Below are positions 11,826-23,263 of a stretch of 64,000 nucleotides of DNA, one piece after another. The stretch spans positions 175,083,298 to 175,147,297 of the forward strand of contig JAIOJX010000030.1 of NCBI GenBank assembly GCA_022376925.1. The letters are read 5' to 3'. How positions within the stretch are numbered: position 1 is the first letter of the stretch; every line of letters starts with the position of its first letter. The stretch comes from Tragulus kanchil (lineage: Eukaryota > Chordata > Mammalia > Artiodactyla > Tragulidae). The position numbers and the translations under genes are program-made. A model generated the notes under the pieces. That model saw only the letters and a list, made by a program, of their open reading frames with translations, did not search any database and was not told the origin of the DNA.

Positions 11826-12266
11826 AAATTAGTTACAGAACATTAAGTAAATAAAGGGTATTTCTGGCTTTTCCTTGACAAGTCTTAACATACTGCAGTA
11901 ATACACTGGTTTAATAAATTAAAAATCCTTACAGTGCCTGTATACCAACTTCTGTAAAATCTTATTTTAAGAACATGATTCTGTTAAAAAGCACAGTTAG
12001 ACACTAGCTCAAAATTCATACACCGATAGCACATAATGCTTACTTTCATGACTTTACTGCATTTGCTTCTTTAAAAAGCACAGAGCAGATTCAGGAAACT
12101 GTATTTCTTATCAAAAGGTATAATGTCTACTCTTTTTCTTGAGGCAAAAGAACAGTACTTTATAGGGGAAATCACATAAACAGAAATGGAGATAATAAAA
12201 AGAAGCAAGAAAGAGACATCCCTTCTACTGATACCAACTTCTCCACACACACTGGTCATTTCTTAC

Positions 12267-12337
12267 CTATATTATCCTTTTCTTTGCAAGAAATTGAATA
12301 GCAGCAGATTTCTCTATCCTGAATAGCAGACAGATTC
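12267..12337 (-). CDS. ARL8B: ARL8B exon 6, second copy
   Basis: Identical to 13421-13491, including both splice sites, and part of the 11357-13653 duplication. Interpreted as an assembly duplicate of the same exon. One of the two is the true exon. Confidence 0.85.
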
Positions 12338-13420
12338 CTGTGAGAAGCAGAATTAAGAAGGTAAGTCTGTGCTTTTACAACAACTGTGATCTTATCAAGG
12401 TTACCTGATCAAGGTTACTTGTTTCCTTAACTTATTACACTGAAGAAATTATTTTACTACTACTAAAATTTTACAGGTTCACTTCTCTAGTATGTCAGGA
12501 AAATTCTAACTAACCTCCTGATTCTCTTTACGTCAATACACTTTAATTAAATCATCCCTCACCAAATTAAGACACTGTAGTTGAGTCAGACATACTTACT
12601 CTTCAAAGGATACTATACTGGATTGAATGGTTCCCTAAAAATTGACATCCACCCAGAAATCGGAATTTATTTGGGTTGGCCCTAATCCAGTAACATGTGA
12701 CTTTGCAAGAAGAGAAAACAGACACACAGGTATACACACAGAGGAGAAGGCCACACAAAGCCAGAGGAAGAGAAGGAAAGACACATCTACAACCAAGGAA
12801 GGATAAAAACTGCCAGCAGTCAAACATCAGGACAAGGCAGGGAAAGATCCTCCCCAAGAGCCATCAGAAAGTGCCCTGCTGACACTCTGACTCCAAACTT
12901 TTATCCTGAACTTGAGAGAATAAATGTCTGCTATTTCTAACTCTGTGTGTGGTACTCTGCAGTTAGTACAGAAACTAAAAAATTAGTTACAGAACATTAA
13001 GTAAATAAAGGGTATTTCTGGCTTTTCCTTGACAAGTCTTAACATACTGCAGTAATACACTGGTTTAATAAATTAAAAATCCTTACAGTGCCTGTATACC
13101 AACTTCTGTAAAATCTTATTTTAAGAACATGATTCTGTTAAAAAGCACAGTTAGACACTAGCTCAAAATTCATACACCGATAGCACATAATGCTTACTTT
13201 CATGACTTTACTGCATTTGCTTCTTTAAAAAGCACAGAGCAGATTCAGGAAACTGTATTTCTTATCAAAAGGTATAATGTCTACTCTTTTTCTTGAGGCA
13301 AAAGAACAGTACTTTATAGGGGAAATCACATAAACAGAAATGGAGATAATAAAAAGAAGCAAGAAAGAGACATCCCTTCTACTGATACCAACTTCTCCAC
13401 ACACACTGGTCATTTCTTAC

Positions 13421-13491
13421 CTATATTATCCTTTTCTTTGCAAGAAATTGAATAGCAGCAGATTTCTCTATCCTGAATAGCAGACAGATTC
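13421..13491 (-). CDS. ARL8B: ARL8B exon 6, upstream copy (residues 147-171)
   Basis: This 71-base exon completes M147 and encodes [20 protein letters not shown] and DNI, ending on the first base of D171. SCK is the G5-like motif. The acceptor is ctcacag and the donor gtaagaa. An identical copy lies 1154 bases away at 12267-12337. As 71 is not a multiple of 3, including both copies would shift the frame. Confidence 0.92.
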
Positions 13492-13776
13492 CTGTGAGAA
13501 GCAGAATTAAGAAGGTAAGTCTGTGCTTTTACAACAACTGTGATCTTATCAAGGTTACCTGATCAAGGTTACTTGTTTCCTTAACTTATTACACTGAAGA
13601 AATTATTTTACTACTACTAAAATTTTACAGGTTCACTTCTCTAGTATGTCAGGTTTATCTACCCCAAAACCTAGCTATAATTACTATTAAATAATGAAGC
13701 AAAGCTAAATAAAGCAATGGCCAAAACTGTATAATTTAGAACCAATTTAAAAAAATCATTCATTCTTAAGACATAC

Positions 13777-13844
13777 ATTTTTTCAATTAGTTGTTTCTCA
13801 TCCAAGGCATTAGGAAGATCTCTCTTATTTCCGAGTACTAGCAC
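13777..13844 (-). CDS. ARL8B: ARL8B exon 5 (residues 125-147), NKRD motif
   Basis: This 68-base exon encodes [18 protein letters not shown] and on to the first two bases of M147. NKRD is the G4 guanine-specificity motif (N130, D133). The acceptor is tttaaag and the donor gtatgt. DEKQ rather than DEKE, and PNA rather than PGA, fit ARL8B rather than ARL8A. Single copy, between the duplications at 11357-13653 and 13959-16159. Confidence 0.96.
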
Positions 13845-14852
13845 CTTTAAAAAGAAAAGACAATGAGCAAATTTTATGTATGTAAGAAAAAAAAAATCCA
13901 CAGAAGCATATTCACACCTGTAGACATTAAAATCCGGAGGTTATCTCATGCTATAATATTAAAGCATATTTACGTGACTAATGGCCTACCTATCTCATGC
14001 ACTCAGTAATTCAAATAAGCACTTACTCTAACTTCTATTAAGGCCATGCAGATGTCTAATTCAATATGTGGCTGCCAACTTCTATTTAAGATACTCTGAA
14101 GTCTATGGGATGCATTCTGGTATTTCTTAACAAATGGCTTATATTTGACGAGTTTTAACATTACTGCGGGTATGGTCAAGGGTGATGGTCAAGGGTGAAG
14201 GAATGATTTTCAACCATTGTTATCTGTTAGGCATTAATCTAACAGTTAACATGTAAATAAGCCTTTAAAATTCTACATCCATCCTATAAAATATCATGTA
14301 TAAATATTCAACACAATGGATAAATCTGGGGATCAGGATAAATACAGTAGACAACAACTCTGAGAACAAACGTGGTCATCTGGTTACTAGATGTGCCTTG
14401 AAAAGAGAGGAAAGTAGACCGGGGTGTCCCAATACTGCTCTTTCTCAGGTACCTCCTTTCTGCCTTATAAAAGACAGAAACTATGAGTACAAATGAATAT
14501 TTGATAACATCCTTACTCTGAGTCAATGTTCTCCAAGAACTTGTATCTTTGACCAAGCCTAAGAAAGTGAACACCATGTCTACCTTCCTGCTTTGTCAAA
14601 CACGTGTCAAACCTTTCTTTCACTTAATCCACAGCTCCACACCCACCCTCAAGTGCAGACACTGTGACTGACTCTATTCACAAGCCCTACAGAGGAGAAA
14701 GAAGCAAGAATAGAGACACTCACCACCCAGCAAGGAACACTGAGAGCTCTCTGAGGAATGCTAGAATCACAGGGCCAAAGAGCCAAAAAGCCCTATCTCA
14801 GCACCCTTGGGCAGCGTCCTCCCTTCTCCCACTCTTACCCCCTCTCCACACT

Positions 14853-15052
14853 CTGCTGGCTCAGAGGGTTAAGAATCTGCCTGCACTGGAAGTAGACCAG
14901 GGTTCGATCCCTGGGTAGGAAGATTCCCCTGGAGAAGGGAATGGCAACCACTCCAGTACTCTTGTCTGGAGAAGCCCATGGACAGAGAAGTCTGGCGGGC
15001 CACCATCCATGGGGTCACAAAGAGTCAGACATGACCGAGGGACCAGCACTTC
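14853..15052 (+). mobile_element. Bov-tA SINE
   Basis: tRNA head (ggttaagaatctgcctgcac, then gggttcgatccctggg) fused to the Bov-A body (ggagaagggaatggcaacca to agagtcagacatgaccgagg). Diagnostic of ruminants. Confidence 0.9.
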
Positions 15053-15952
15053 CACTACTTAAAGCATATTTACGTGACTAATGGCCTACCTATCTCATGC
15101 ACTCAGTAATTCAAATAAGCACTTACTCTAACTTCTATTAAGGCCATGCAGATGTCTAATTCAATATGTGGCTGCCAACTTCTATTTAAGATACTCTGAA
15201 GTCTATGGGATGCATTCTGGTATTTCTTAACAAATGGCTTATATTTGACGAGTTTTAACATTACTGCGGGTATGGTCAAGGGTGATGGTCAAGGGTGAAG
15301 GAATGATTTTCAACCATTGTTATCTGTTAGGCATTAATCTAACAGTTAACATGTAAATAAGCCTTTAAAATTCTACATCCATCCTATAAAATATCATGTA
15401 TAAATATTCAACACAATGGATAAATCTGGGGATCAGGATAAATACAGTAGACAACAACTCTGAGAACAAACGTGGTCATCTGGTTACTAGATGTGCCTTG
15501 AAAAGAGAGGAAAGTAGACCGGGGTGTCCCAATACTGCTCTTTCTCAGGTACCTCCTTTCTGCCTTATAAAAGACAGAAACTATGAGTACAAATGAATAT
15601 TTGATAACATCCTTACTCTGAGTCAATGTTCTCCAAGAACTTGTATCTTTGACCAAGCCTAAGAAAGTGAACACCATGTCTACCTTCCTGCTTTGTCAAA
15701 CACGTGTCAAACCTTTCTTTCACTTAATCCACAGCTCCACACCCACCCTCAAGTGCAGACACTGTGACTGACTCTATTCACAAGCCCTACAGAGGAGAAA
15801 GAAGCAAGAATAGAGACACTCACCACCCAGCAAGGAACACTGAGAGCTCTCTGAGGAATGCTAGAATCACAGGGCCAAAGAGCCAAAAAGCCCTATCTCA
15901 GCACCCTTGGGCAGCGTCCTCCCTTCTCCCACTCTTACCCCCTCTCCACACT

Positions 15953-16152
15953 CTGCTGGCTCAGAGGGTTAAGAATCTGCCTGCACTGGAAGTAGACCAG
16001 GGTTCGATCCCTGGGTAGGAAGATTCCCCTGGAGAAGGGAATGGCAACCACTCCAGTACTCTTGTCTGGAGAAGCCCATGGACAGAGAAGTCTGGCGGGC
16101 CACCATCCATGGGGTCACAAAGAGTCAGACATGACCGAGGGACCAGCACTTC
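15953..16152 (+). mobile_element. Bov-tA SINE (duplicate of 14853-15052)
   Basis: Same insertion reproduced by tandem duplication set 4. Not an independent retroposition event. Confidence 0.88.
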
Positions 16153-16739
16153 CACTACTCTTACTAAGTCACCTCAGGTTCTCAACCTGGACCTGTGCGA
16201 GTTTAAAAAAATCCATCATGGTCATGGGTCACCAAGTGTCAGTTCTAGGACTGCCTGGCATCTTAGTCCTCCTCCTACATTTAAGAAGTCTTTCAAAGGA
16301 AAAAAGAAAAAAAAAAAAAGCAAAGAAATCTTCCACCTTCTGCCTCTGCCTCTCAATAAAGTTACTTGCTTCTGTAGATCATGTATTTTCCAGCCTTCTT
16401 TTCTGCTAAAGAAGGGACATATAATCTAGGATCTATCAAAACTATGAATGCACTGCCAGTTTTGCAAGAAAGCAGGAATAATGAACCCATTCTGCTATAG
16501 AAGGGGCATCAACTAAATGACCTTTCAACTGGAGCAATTGTGCCAGGTGTTCAGAAACTGCATGGGGTTGCCAGACTTACTCTGTGATGTCAGTTTGGAT
16601 GTGGTCCTAGCAGCTGAATCATGTATCCCTTTCTACTTAAATCCAGCTTTCTGTTGTTTGCCACTAAGAACTCTTATGGTGACCAAGACAAACAATGACG
16701 TTTTTTACTTATGGTATGCAGAACTATTTTTTAATATAG

Positions 16740-16890
16740 ATGAAAAAGAAGAGGCTTTGATGTCAGGAAGACATGGGTTCAAAACCAGGCTGTGCAATAC
16801 ACTAGTGGCCATATGATCTTAGGCAAGTAACAACTGTTACCAGGAGGGATCACACCATCAATCTCAATTCATTGTGATGATTAACTGAGA
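16740..16890 (+). mobile_element. MIR SINE remnant
   Basis: The pattern gacatgggttcaaaaccagg followed by gatcttaggcaagtaacaac matches a sense MIR core. Ancient and diverged. Confidence 0.6.
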
Positions 16891-17149
16891 CAAAATATCT
16901 CAAGGATCTGATTCTCATGACTTTGTCATGAGGGCAAAGCTTGGGCCTTTCTCAGCATTCTTTCGCTTTGGCACTACCTTCCATCTAGCTATATTAGGCA
17001 GGAACTAGGAATTATCCCTTGTATCTTCCCTTTCAAGTCTGGTGGACTGTTTTCCTAAATATCCTTCAAATCTATTTCCTTCTCACAACCTTGTCTATGA
17101 CCACCCCAACCCGTGGTCCTCTAGTTTGCCAAGACAATGTCCTCCTTAT

Positions 17150-17353
17150 GTTAAGCTGTCATGTCCAACTCTTTGTGACCCTATAGACTGTAGCCCACTA
17201 GGCTCCCCCGTCCATGGGATTCTCCAGGCAGGAATCCTGGAGCGGGTTCCCACGTCCTTCTCCAGGAGATCTTCCTGATCCAGGGACTGAACCCGTGTCT
17301 CCTATGTCTTCTGCATTGGCAGGCAGGTTCTTTACCACTACTACCACCTGGGA
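17150..17353 (-). mobile_element. Bov-tA2/Bov-A2 SINE
   Basis: Reverse orientation: ccaactctttgtgaccctat, gggattctccaggcaggaat, then the tRNA-derived end gcaggttctttaccactac. Ruminant-specific. Confidence 0.88.
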
Positions 17354-17399
17354 ATACTCCCCTGGCAATTCATTCTTAAATTGAGATCAAAAGGACCTA

Positions 17400-17935
17400 G
17401 ATGATAAATCCGAGCATTTTCGTCACCCAGTCCCACCAGCACAGCCTCCTCAACTGTCACTGCTGTCACAGGCTCACAGAGCTCTACACCACCCACTCTG
17501 CTCCATACTCTAGAGACACTGGCCTCCTCTCAGCACCCACTTCCTCCTTCCTAAGAGCCTCTGTCCACAATTTTCTTGTCCTCAAACTGTCAAGTCCCTC
17601 ACACGTCTACAGGTCCCTCACAGCTCAGCTCAAGCAGCACTTCCTTGGGGAATCCTTCTTTCTTCCTTCAAACGTATCAAGTTCCCCCTCAACTACAACT
17701 CCAGCAGTCCCTAGTACCTCTCGTAGCACTTACCACAGCTGCATTGTTCAAGTCATTTCCTATCATCTATCTAGGGACCTACAGCAAGCCCCTGGACAGC
17801 AGGAAGCACGCTTCTATTCACTTCTGTTCACTGCTACTTCCCCAAGACTAAGCGCTGCTCCAACCACATAAGGTTCACTAATCAGCTCATTAAGAAGTGA
17901 CTAAATAGCACCATACCCAGTATATGTCAGATACT
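17400..17935 (+). mobile_element. L2 LINE 3' end remnant
   Basis: Proline/serine-rich open frames here follow the pattern of the L2 3' end: cagctcagctcaagcagcac, a cttccttggggaatcc stretch, tagcacttaccacag, then a terminal atactcagtagat. The 156-codon ORF is therefore not a gene. Confidence 0.6.
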
Positions 17936-18043
17936 CAGTAGATATAAGCTGTCCAGACTTTAAAACAAATAGACATTTTACCGATTTCAAACATCATTAA
18001 CCAAAATGTATAATTATAGTTTTAATCATAAAAGTAAACTTAT

Positions 18044-18376
18044 GGACTTCCTCTGGTGGTCCAGTGGGTAAGGACACCGCCTTGCAGTGCAAGGGGCGCC
18101 GATTCAATCCCTGGCCTGGGAAGATCCCACGTGCCGCGGAGCGGCTGGATCAATGTGTCCAATTGCCGAGCCGGGGCTCTGGAGCACATGCGCCCAGAGC
18201 CAGCGCTCTGCAACAACAGAGGCCACCGTGATGGGAGGCCCACAGGAGCCAAAGAACAGGACGGAGGAAAATAGAGAAATGAAAGACCAGCAGAAGTGAC
18301 CTGCCCGCTCCCCTCCCTCCCCAACCCGACCCCCGCCCAAAAATAAATAAATAAATAAATCTTTAAAAAAAAAAAA
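18044..18376 (+). mobile_element. Young SINE, same family (copy 6)
   Basis: Starts ggacttcctctggtggtcc and keeps the CpG-rich body. Tail (aaat)n tctttaaaaaa. Target-site duplication aaaagtaaacttat on both sides. It lies 53 bases from exon 4, on the 3' side of its donor site. Confidence 0.9.
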
Positions 18377-18429
18377 AAAAGTAAACTTATAAGCCTGTAA
18401 TGTAAAACTAACCAGTGTTCCACACTTAC

Positions 18430-18523
18430 TGGAATTCCTTGTAACTGTGGCTTATCTAGAAGATTATGCAGTTCATTTCGAGAGGCTTCTATCTTTTCAC
18501 GATCTGCAGCATCTATCATGTAA
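18430..18523 (-). CDS. ARL8B: ARL8B exon 4, second copy
   Basis: Identical in sequence and splice sites to the exon at 19498-19591, 1068 bases away. Inclusion of both would add 94 bases and shift the frame before the NKRD guanine-specificity motif. I infer that one copy is an assembly duplicate. If the duplication were real, mutually exclusive use or loss of function would be expected. Confidence 0.85.
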
Positions 18524-18701
18524 CTTTAAAAGAAATAAAGTGACCTCAATATGCCTCTACCACATTCTTTAGAAATCATAATTAACAGATTTTTAACTGC
18601 ATTGATTTGTACTACTGAAACTGTTGACCAAAATCAGTTGACAGCCAACTGGCAACGGCTGGCACCCAAAAATACTTTTTAATAAACTGTTCTAGAAACT
18701 A

Positions 18702-18897
18702 CTATACATAAAATTAGATAAGCATTAAGGGTACAGTGTATAGCACAGGAAATTATACCCAATATCTTGTAATAACCTATAACAGAATACAGGTCATTAA
18801 TGCTAATGGAATATAATCTGCAAAAATACTGAATTACTATGGTGTACACCTGAAACTAACACAATACTGTAAATCAAGTATACATCAAAAAATAAGT
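18702..18897 (+). mobile_element. L1 3' end fragment
   Basis: The order gtgtatagcacaggaaatta, ataacctataacagaata, gtgtacacctgaaactaaca and atactgtaaatcaagtatac is the typical 3' end of a ruminant L1. Repeated at 19770-19965. Confidence 0.75.
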
Positions 18898-19111
18898 AGA
18901 GCGAGAGACTGCTCTTAGGGAGCTGAGACATGATAGCAAAACATTTATATCCATCAGCTTTTAGCCCATATGCATAAAAAACCCAAAGTATATGTCAGAT
19001 ACTCAGTAGATATAAGCTGTCCAGACTTTAAAACAAATAGACATTTTACCGATTTCAAACATCATTAACCAAAATGTATAATTATAGTTTTAATCATAAA
19101 AGTAAACTTAT

Positions 19112-19444
19112 GGACTTCCTCTGGTGGTCCAGTGGGTAAGGACACTGCCTTGCAGTGCAAGGGGCGCCGATTCAATCCCTGGCCTGGGAAGATCCCACGT
19201 GCCGCGGAGCGGCTGGATCAATGTGTCCAATTGCCGAGCCGGGGCTCTGGAGCACATGCGCCCAGAGCCAGCGCTCTGCAACAACAGAGGCCACCGTGAT
19301 GGGAGGCCCACAGGAGCCAAAGAACAGGACGGAGGAAAATAGAGAAATGAAAGACCAGCAGAAGTGACCTGCCCGCTCCCCTCCCTCCCCAACCCGACCC
19401 CCGCCCAAAAATAAATAAATAAATAAATCTTTAAAAAAAAAAAA
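19112..19444 (+). mobile_element. Young SINE (duplicate of 18044-18376)
   Basis: Same insertion with the same target site, reproduced by duplication set 5. One base differs in the tRNA head. Confidence 0.88.
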
Positions 19445-19497
19445 AAAAGTAAACTTATAAGCCTGTAATGTAAAACTAACCAGTGTTCCACACTTAC

Positions 19498-19591
19498 TGG
19501 AATTCCTTGTAACTGTGGCTTATCTAGAAGATTATGCAGTTCATTTCGAGAGGCTTCTATCTTTTCACGATCTGCAGCATCTATCATGTAA
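19498..19591 (-). CDS. ARL8B: ARL8B exon 4, upstream copy (residues 94-124)
   Basis: This 94-base exon completes V93 and encodes [20 protein letters not shown] through the QGIP end. The acceptor is tttaaag and the donor gtaagtg. It lies in the second unit of the 17919-20034 duplication and is identical to the copy at 18430-18523. Relative to transcription it is the first exon 4 met after exon 3. Only one copy can be used without breaking the frame, since 94 is not a multiple of 3. Confidence 0.92.
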
Positions 19592-20236
19592 CTTTAAAAG
19601 AAATAAAGTGACCTCAATATGCCTCTACCACATTCTTTAGAAATCATAATTAACAGATTTTTAACTGCATTGATTTGTACTACTGAAACTGTTGACCAAA
19701 ATCAGTTGACAGCCAACTGGCAACGGCTGGCACCCAAAAATATTTTTTAATAAACTGTTCTAGAAACTACTATACATAAAATTAGATAAGCATTAAGGGT
19801 ACAGTGTATAGCACAGGAAATTATACCCAATATCTTGTAATAACCTATAACAGAATACAGGTCATTAATGCTAATGGAATATAATCTGCAAAAATACTGA
19901 ATTACTATGGTGTACACCTGAAACTAACACAATACTGTAAATCAAGTATACATCAAAAAATAAGTAGAGCGAGAGACTGCTCTTAGGGAGCTGAGACATG
20001 ATAGCAAAACATTTATATCCATCAGCTTTTAGCTACATAAACAAAAAAACAAAACTCTAATTTGATGATTAAATTTTTAAACTCTGATGTAAATTAGATT
20101 ATATGAATAAAATAGCTAAGAAAGACTGTTACAACCAGAAATAAAAATTGAGCCTTTAAAAGTATGAACAAGGCTTTTTTCCCTTAAACCTAAACTGACA
20201 GTAAGGGAGCAGGAGGGAGGAAGGGAGGCGGCTTAC

Positions 20237-20310
20237 ACAATAGCGTTGACTCCTCTGCAGTACCTTTCCCACATGCTCCGGAAGCGGGGTTGGCCTCCTA
20301 TGTCCCAAAT
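20237..20310 (-). CDS. ARL8B: ARL8B exon 3 (residues 69-93), switch II
   Basis: This 74-base exon starts with [17 protein letters not shown] and ends two bases into V93. It holds the G3 motif WDIGGQ; Q75 is the residue changed in the well-known GTP-locked mutant. The acceptor is ctgaag and the donor gtaagc. The Ile at the start and Asn in GVNAIV are ARL8B-specific. The exon lies just above the exon 4 tandem duplication and is present once. Confidence 0.96.
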
Positions 20311-21952
20311 CTTCAGATCAAGATAGACAATTCTTAATTAGAGATATAATACAATGAAGAAAAAAGCAGCAGGAGGAAAGATCAAACAGATATGGTCAGT
20401 TCCACAATGTCAGAGCCGGTTCTGAAAAATTGGGAGCTCAAACAAGTTCTTGATCTGGAAGTTTGTGGGGCCACTTCTAAACTTGAATATGTCAGATCTA
20501 ATAGGTGCTTCCTGAGCAAAGATTTCATTTCTGTGCGATACTTTCTTTGCCTGTTAAACAATACATTTCCAATACTGAAAATGTATTTTATTAAAAAATA
20601 GTACTCTAAGGGCTTCCCTGGTGGTCCAGTGGGTAAGGACACCACTTTGCAGTGCAAGGGGCGCTGGTTCGATCCCTGGCCTGGGAAGATCCCACGTGCC
20701 GCGGAGCGGCTGGACCCATGTGTCCAATTATCAAGCCAGAGCTCTGGAGCGTGTGCGCCCAGAGCCGGTACTCTGCGACAACAGAGGCCACCATGATGGG
20801 TGGCCCACATGGGCCAAAGAACAAAGATGGATGAAAAATAGACAAATGAAAGACCAATAGAAGCGGCCCCCCGACCCCCCTCGCTCCCCAACGCCCCCCC
20901 CAAAAAATAAATAAATGTTTAAAAAAAGAGTACTCTAAGATTCTGCATAATCATGCATCATTCATATCTGAAGTCCAAGACAAAAATTTAAAAAACACTT
21001 CATTCAGAATCTATTAAAGTTTAATTGTTTGACTCAGTATTTATTAATATTTAACCATTTTTAATCATTCTGTATATAGCATAGAAAACATTCCTACCTA
21101 GGTGCTTTTCCTATGTAAAATTATTTTATCCATATGAAAGCCACCAATCACAGTAATTTCACTATTACGGCTACTCTGTAGGGCTATGTAAAGGTCTTAA
21201 GTCATACCTTCATTCAAGACGCTTCCAATCTAGCTACAGACACTGGACATATGCATAAAAACATGCATATAAAACATATGAAGTTTCACTAGATGAGCTA
21301 TGGAAAGAATTTAGTAAACAGCTTCTGTGAGCTACAAGAACTGGGTAAAATGGCCAAAAGGGTTCAGGGCAAAGAAGTAAAGCTCCCCACATGAACAAAG
21401 GAAACAGAAATAAGAAAAAATTAAAAAACAGTCCAACAGTCCACAATTCAAATCTACCAAATTTATTCTAGAAACAAAACTAGTTTAAACTAGTTAACTT
21501 TTTGCTGTTTCGTAGTTTTAATTTTAGGCCTTAGTACCACAGAAAGGAAGAACTGGCTGAGCACATTTGCTACCGTAAATATAATACTACATTACCAATA
21601 TTCTAAACAATTACTATATTTCAATATAAATTATTCATGAAATAAATGTATTATCACATTACAAATACTCTGAAAATGGGATTACTGTTTCCTAGGAACA
21701 GCAAAATCCCAAATATTACTTCTGTCAACCCATATGCTAAGTCTTTTATGGGACTCAACAACATTTCAACACTTACACATTTTGAACTATTAGAGAAAGA
21801 AAGAAAACAATTAATTGACACTCTTTTGGAATATGTCCGCTCATTAATTAACAACTGCCAATACTCCTGTAAAAAGCAAGGAAACAAACAGAAAACTTCC
21901 TAGTTTGTACGTGCTAACACTTTAAATCACATAGGGGAAGCAGTGAACGTAC
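20311..21952 (-). other. ARL8B: ARL8B intron 2
   Basis: About 1.6 kb between exons 3 and 2, holding one young SINE (20611-20928). The remaining AT-rich sequence shows nothing I can assign, and small open frames there have no coding character. Confidence 0.8.
20611..20928 (+). mobile_element. Young SINE, same family (copy 7)
   Basis: Full length, with target-site duplication agtactctaag at about 20600-20610 and 20929-20939. The tail is aaataaataaatgtttaaaaaaa, so the tcttt motif is altered here. Confidence 0.9.
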
Positions 21953-22033
21953 CTTTATTGTGACGTTACCTTTAGTTACTTTCCTCATGTTGAAGCCCAC
22001 TGTAGGTATCATATCTTCACTGAATTGACCTGA
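21953..22033 (-). CDS. ARL8B: ARL8B exon 2 (residues 42-68)
   Basis: This 81-base exon encodes 27 residues in phase 0, starting [14 protein letters not shown] and ending NVTIK. It contains the switch I/effector region with the conserved threonine T52 that contacts GTP-bound magnesium in Arf-family proteins. The acceptor reads ttattcag and the donor gtacgt on the minus strand. SED (not NED) and RKV (not RKI) identify ARL8B rather than ARL8A. It is single copy here. Confidence 0.96.
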
Positions 22034-23263
22034 CTGAATAACAGAAAACGTCATAAGTTAGACTAATCACTTACTCACAAAACTGTAACACTGTATAACT
22101 TTTCAAATCAACATTACCTCTATAACCATCTTAGAAAATAACTAATTTTTTTACTGATGGTAACCTTAAGAAAACACTCCTGATAGCCATAAATCTTGAA
22201 GAGGTGCAACATTTTCTTTTCATTCAAATACGTTCTCCTTTTAAAGATATTTCTGAAACAAATACAATTTTTTACATATTTTTAAGTTTCAGAAAAGAAA
22301 TACTGTACAACTACATATGAAATTTATTCATTCTTCTGCCTAGACATACATTTTTGTATACAAGGGAGAAGTAAATCAGAAGCAAACATTTAAAGCTTTC
22401 TATTTTCAGCACTGAAATTACTTTGACAAAATTGTGAAAATTCACTTGTTGCTTTTCTGAAGCAGTCTTTTAACAATGCTTATAAAATGTCTTTTCATAA
22501 AGATGATCCTCCTTTTATGTAATCAATTCTGTTCTTTTTGGCTAATGACCTTCCTTACAGAGACTAAAATTAAATATCTTCTAATAGTATTTATATTTTT
22601 AAACTTAAAATGCTCACCCATCTGGAATTTGATTACACAGTGCAACAAAGGTCCGTTTTACAAACAGACCAAAATTCCACTTTCCTGACTAGACTGATGG
22701 GAAATGTCAAATACCATACAGAGGCAGTCCTGTATCTGAGTCCTCAACTCTTCCATTAGTCTGTTCATTTTCAACTGGAAATAAACTGAGACTACATGAA
22801 TTACTGTAGTCTATTTTATTCTGTAAAGCAGATCAAGAATTTGGAATGTTTAACAAATGTGGTTCATCTCTCATATTTCAAGTAAACATTAGATACTAAT
22901 ATTTCTGTTAAAATTCTGACTGCCTTTTATCAGCTCTTGATATTTAACCAAGTCTTCCCATCCAAGCACATGGTCTGTCCACTCCAACACTCAAATCCCT
23001 AATAATCTTCAGTGAAGTGCATCTAATGAGTTACATTAATACTGATTTCATGTATTATTATTTACATAGTTATATACTGTATTTGACAAATCTTTCTCCA
23101 TTGATCTGATTCTTATTAGATAAAGAGCTCGGGAATATGAAATATATACCAACACGGGACTAGCTAAACAAATGGATTTATTTTCAAAACCTTAACACTG
23201 GCCCGCTGTTGTCCACAAATTCATTCCTAAACTGCCTCCAAGTCCTGAGCACAATGAATTCCA

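Larger units (their letters stand above)
7343..12266 (-). other. ARL8B: ARL8B intron 6
   Basis: About 4.1 kb of intron if the exon 6 duplicate is collapsed. It contains a young SINE (8209-8549), a MER5-like hAT remnant (9983-10170), a MIR (10868-11065) and the start of duplication set 3. I see no exon-like conserved ORF in the rest. Confidence 0.8.
11357..13653. repeat. Tandem duplication set 3 (period 1154)
   Basis: Units 11357-12499 and 12511-13653 are separated by about 11 bases of unrelated filler. It duplicates ARL8B exon 6 and flanking intron. Likely an assembly duplicate. Confidence 0.93.
13959..16159. repeat. Tandem duplication set 4 (period 1100)
   Basis: Units of 1100 bases (13960-15059 and 15060-16159) abut without filler and appear identical. 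They include intronic DNA and one Bov-tA SINE. Confidence 0.94.
13845..18429 (-). other. ARL8B: ARL8B intron 4
   Basis: Intron between exons 5 and 4. It contains duplication set 4 with a Bov-tA SINE, a MIR, a Bov-A2, an L2 3' end and a young SINE. No additional coding exon is apparent. Confidence 0.8.
17919..20034. repeat. Tandem duplication set 5 (period 1068)
   Basis: Units 17919-18966 and 18987-20034 are separated by 20 bases of filler. They duplicate ARL8B exon 4, a young SINE and an L1 3' fragment. A few differences are visible (gacaccgcc versus gacactgcc, one base in a T-run). Confidence 0.94.
3730..22033 (-). other. ARL8B: ARL8B gene, exons 2-7 plus 3' UTR (exon 1 outside window)
   Basis: ARL8B is an Arf-like small GTPase of lysosomes. 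GTP-bound ARL8B recruits PLEKHM2/SKIP-kinesin-1, HOPS (via VPS41) and PLEKHM1, and BORC promotes its membrane recruitment. Exons 2-7 give 145 codons plus a stop, and exon 1 should supply the other 41, totalling the family's 186. Visible motifs are the switch I threonine (T52), WDIGGQ with Q75, NKRD (130-133) and SCK in the G5 region. Paralogue ARL8A is excluded by diagnostic residues: SED not NED, RKV not RKI, IWD not LWD, GVNA not GVSA, DREK not DQEK, and DEKQ not DEKE. All introns have GT-AG ends and compatible phases, so this is the functional spliced gene and not a retrocopy. Exons 4, 6 and 7 each appear twice because of tandem duplications that I regard as assembly artefacts. The P-loop exon was not found up to 64000. 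Confidence 0.95.

Noticed and set aside
13671..13901. 76-codon minus-strand ORF containing [13 protein letters not shown]
   Set aside because: Only 13777-13844 is exon. Both ends of the ORF are intron read-through.
17401..17871. 156-codon serine/proline-rich ORF
   Set aside because: It overlaps an L2 3' end, which commonly gives such open frames.
18040..18519. 159-codon minus-strand ORF beginning [11 protein letters not shown]
   Set aside because: The first 31 codons are genuine ARL8B exon 4, but the frame then reads through the intron into a SINE. The gtaagtg donor ends the exon.
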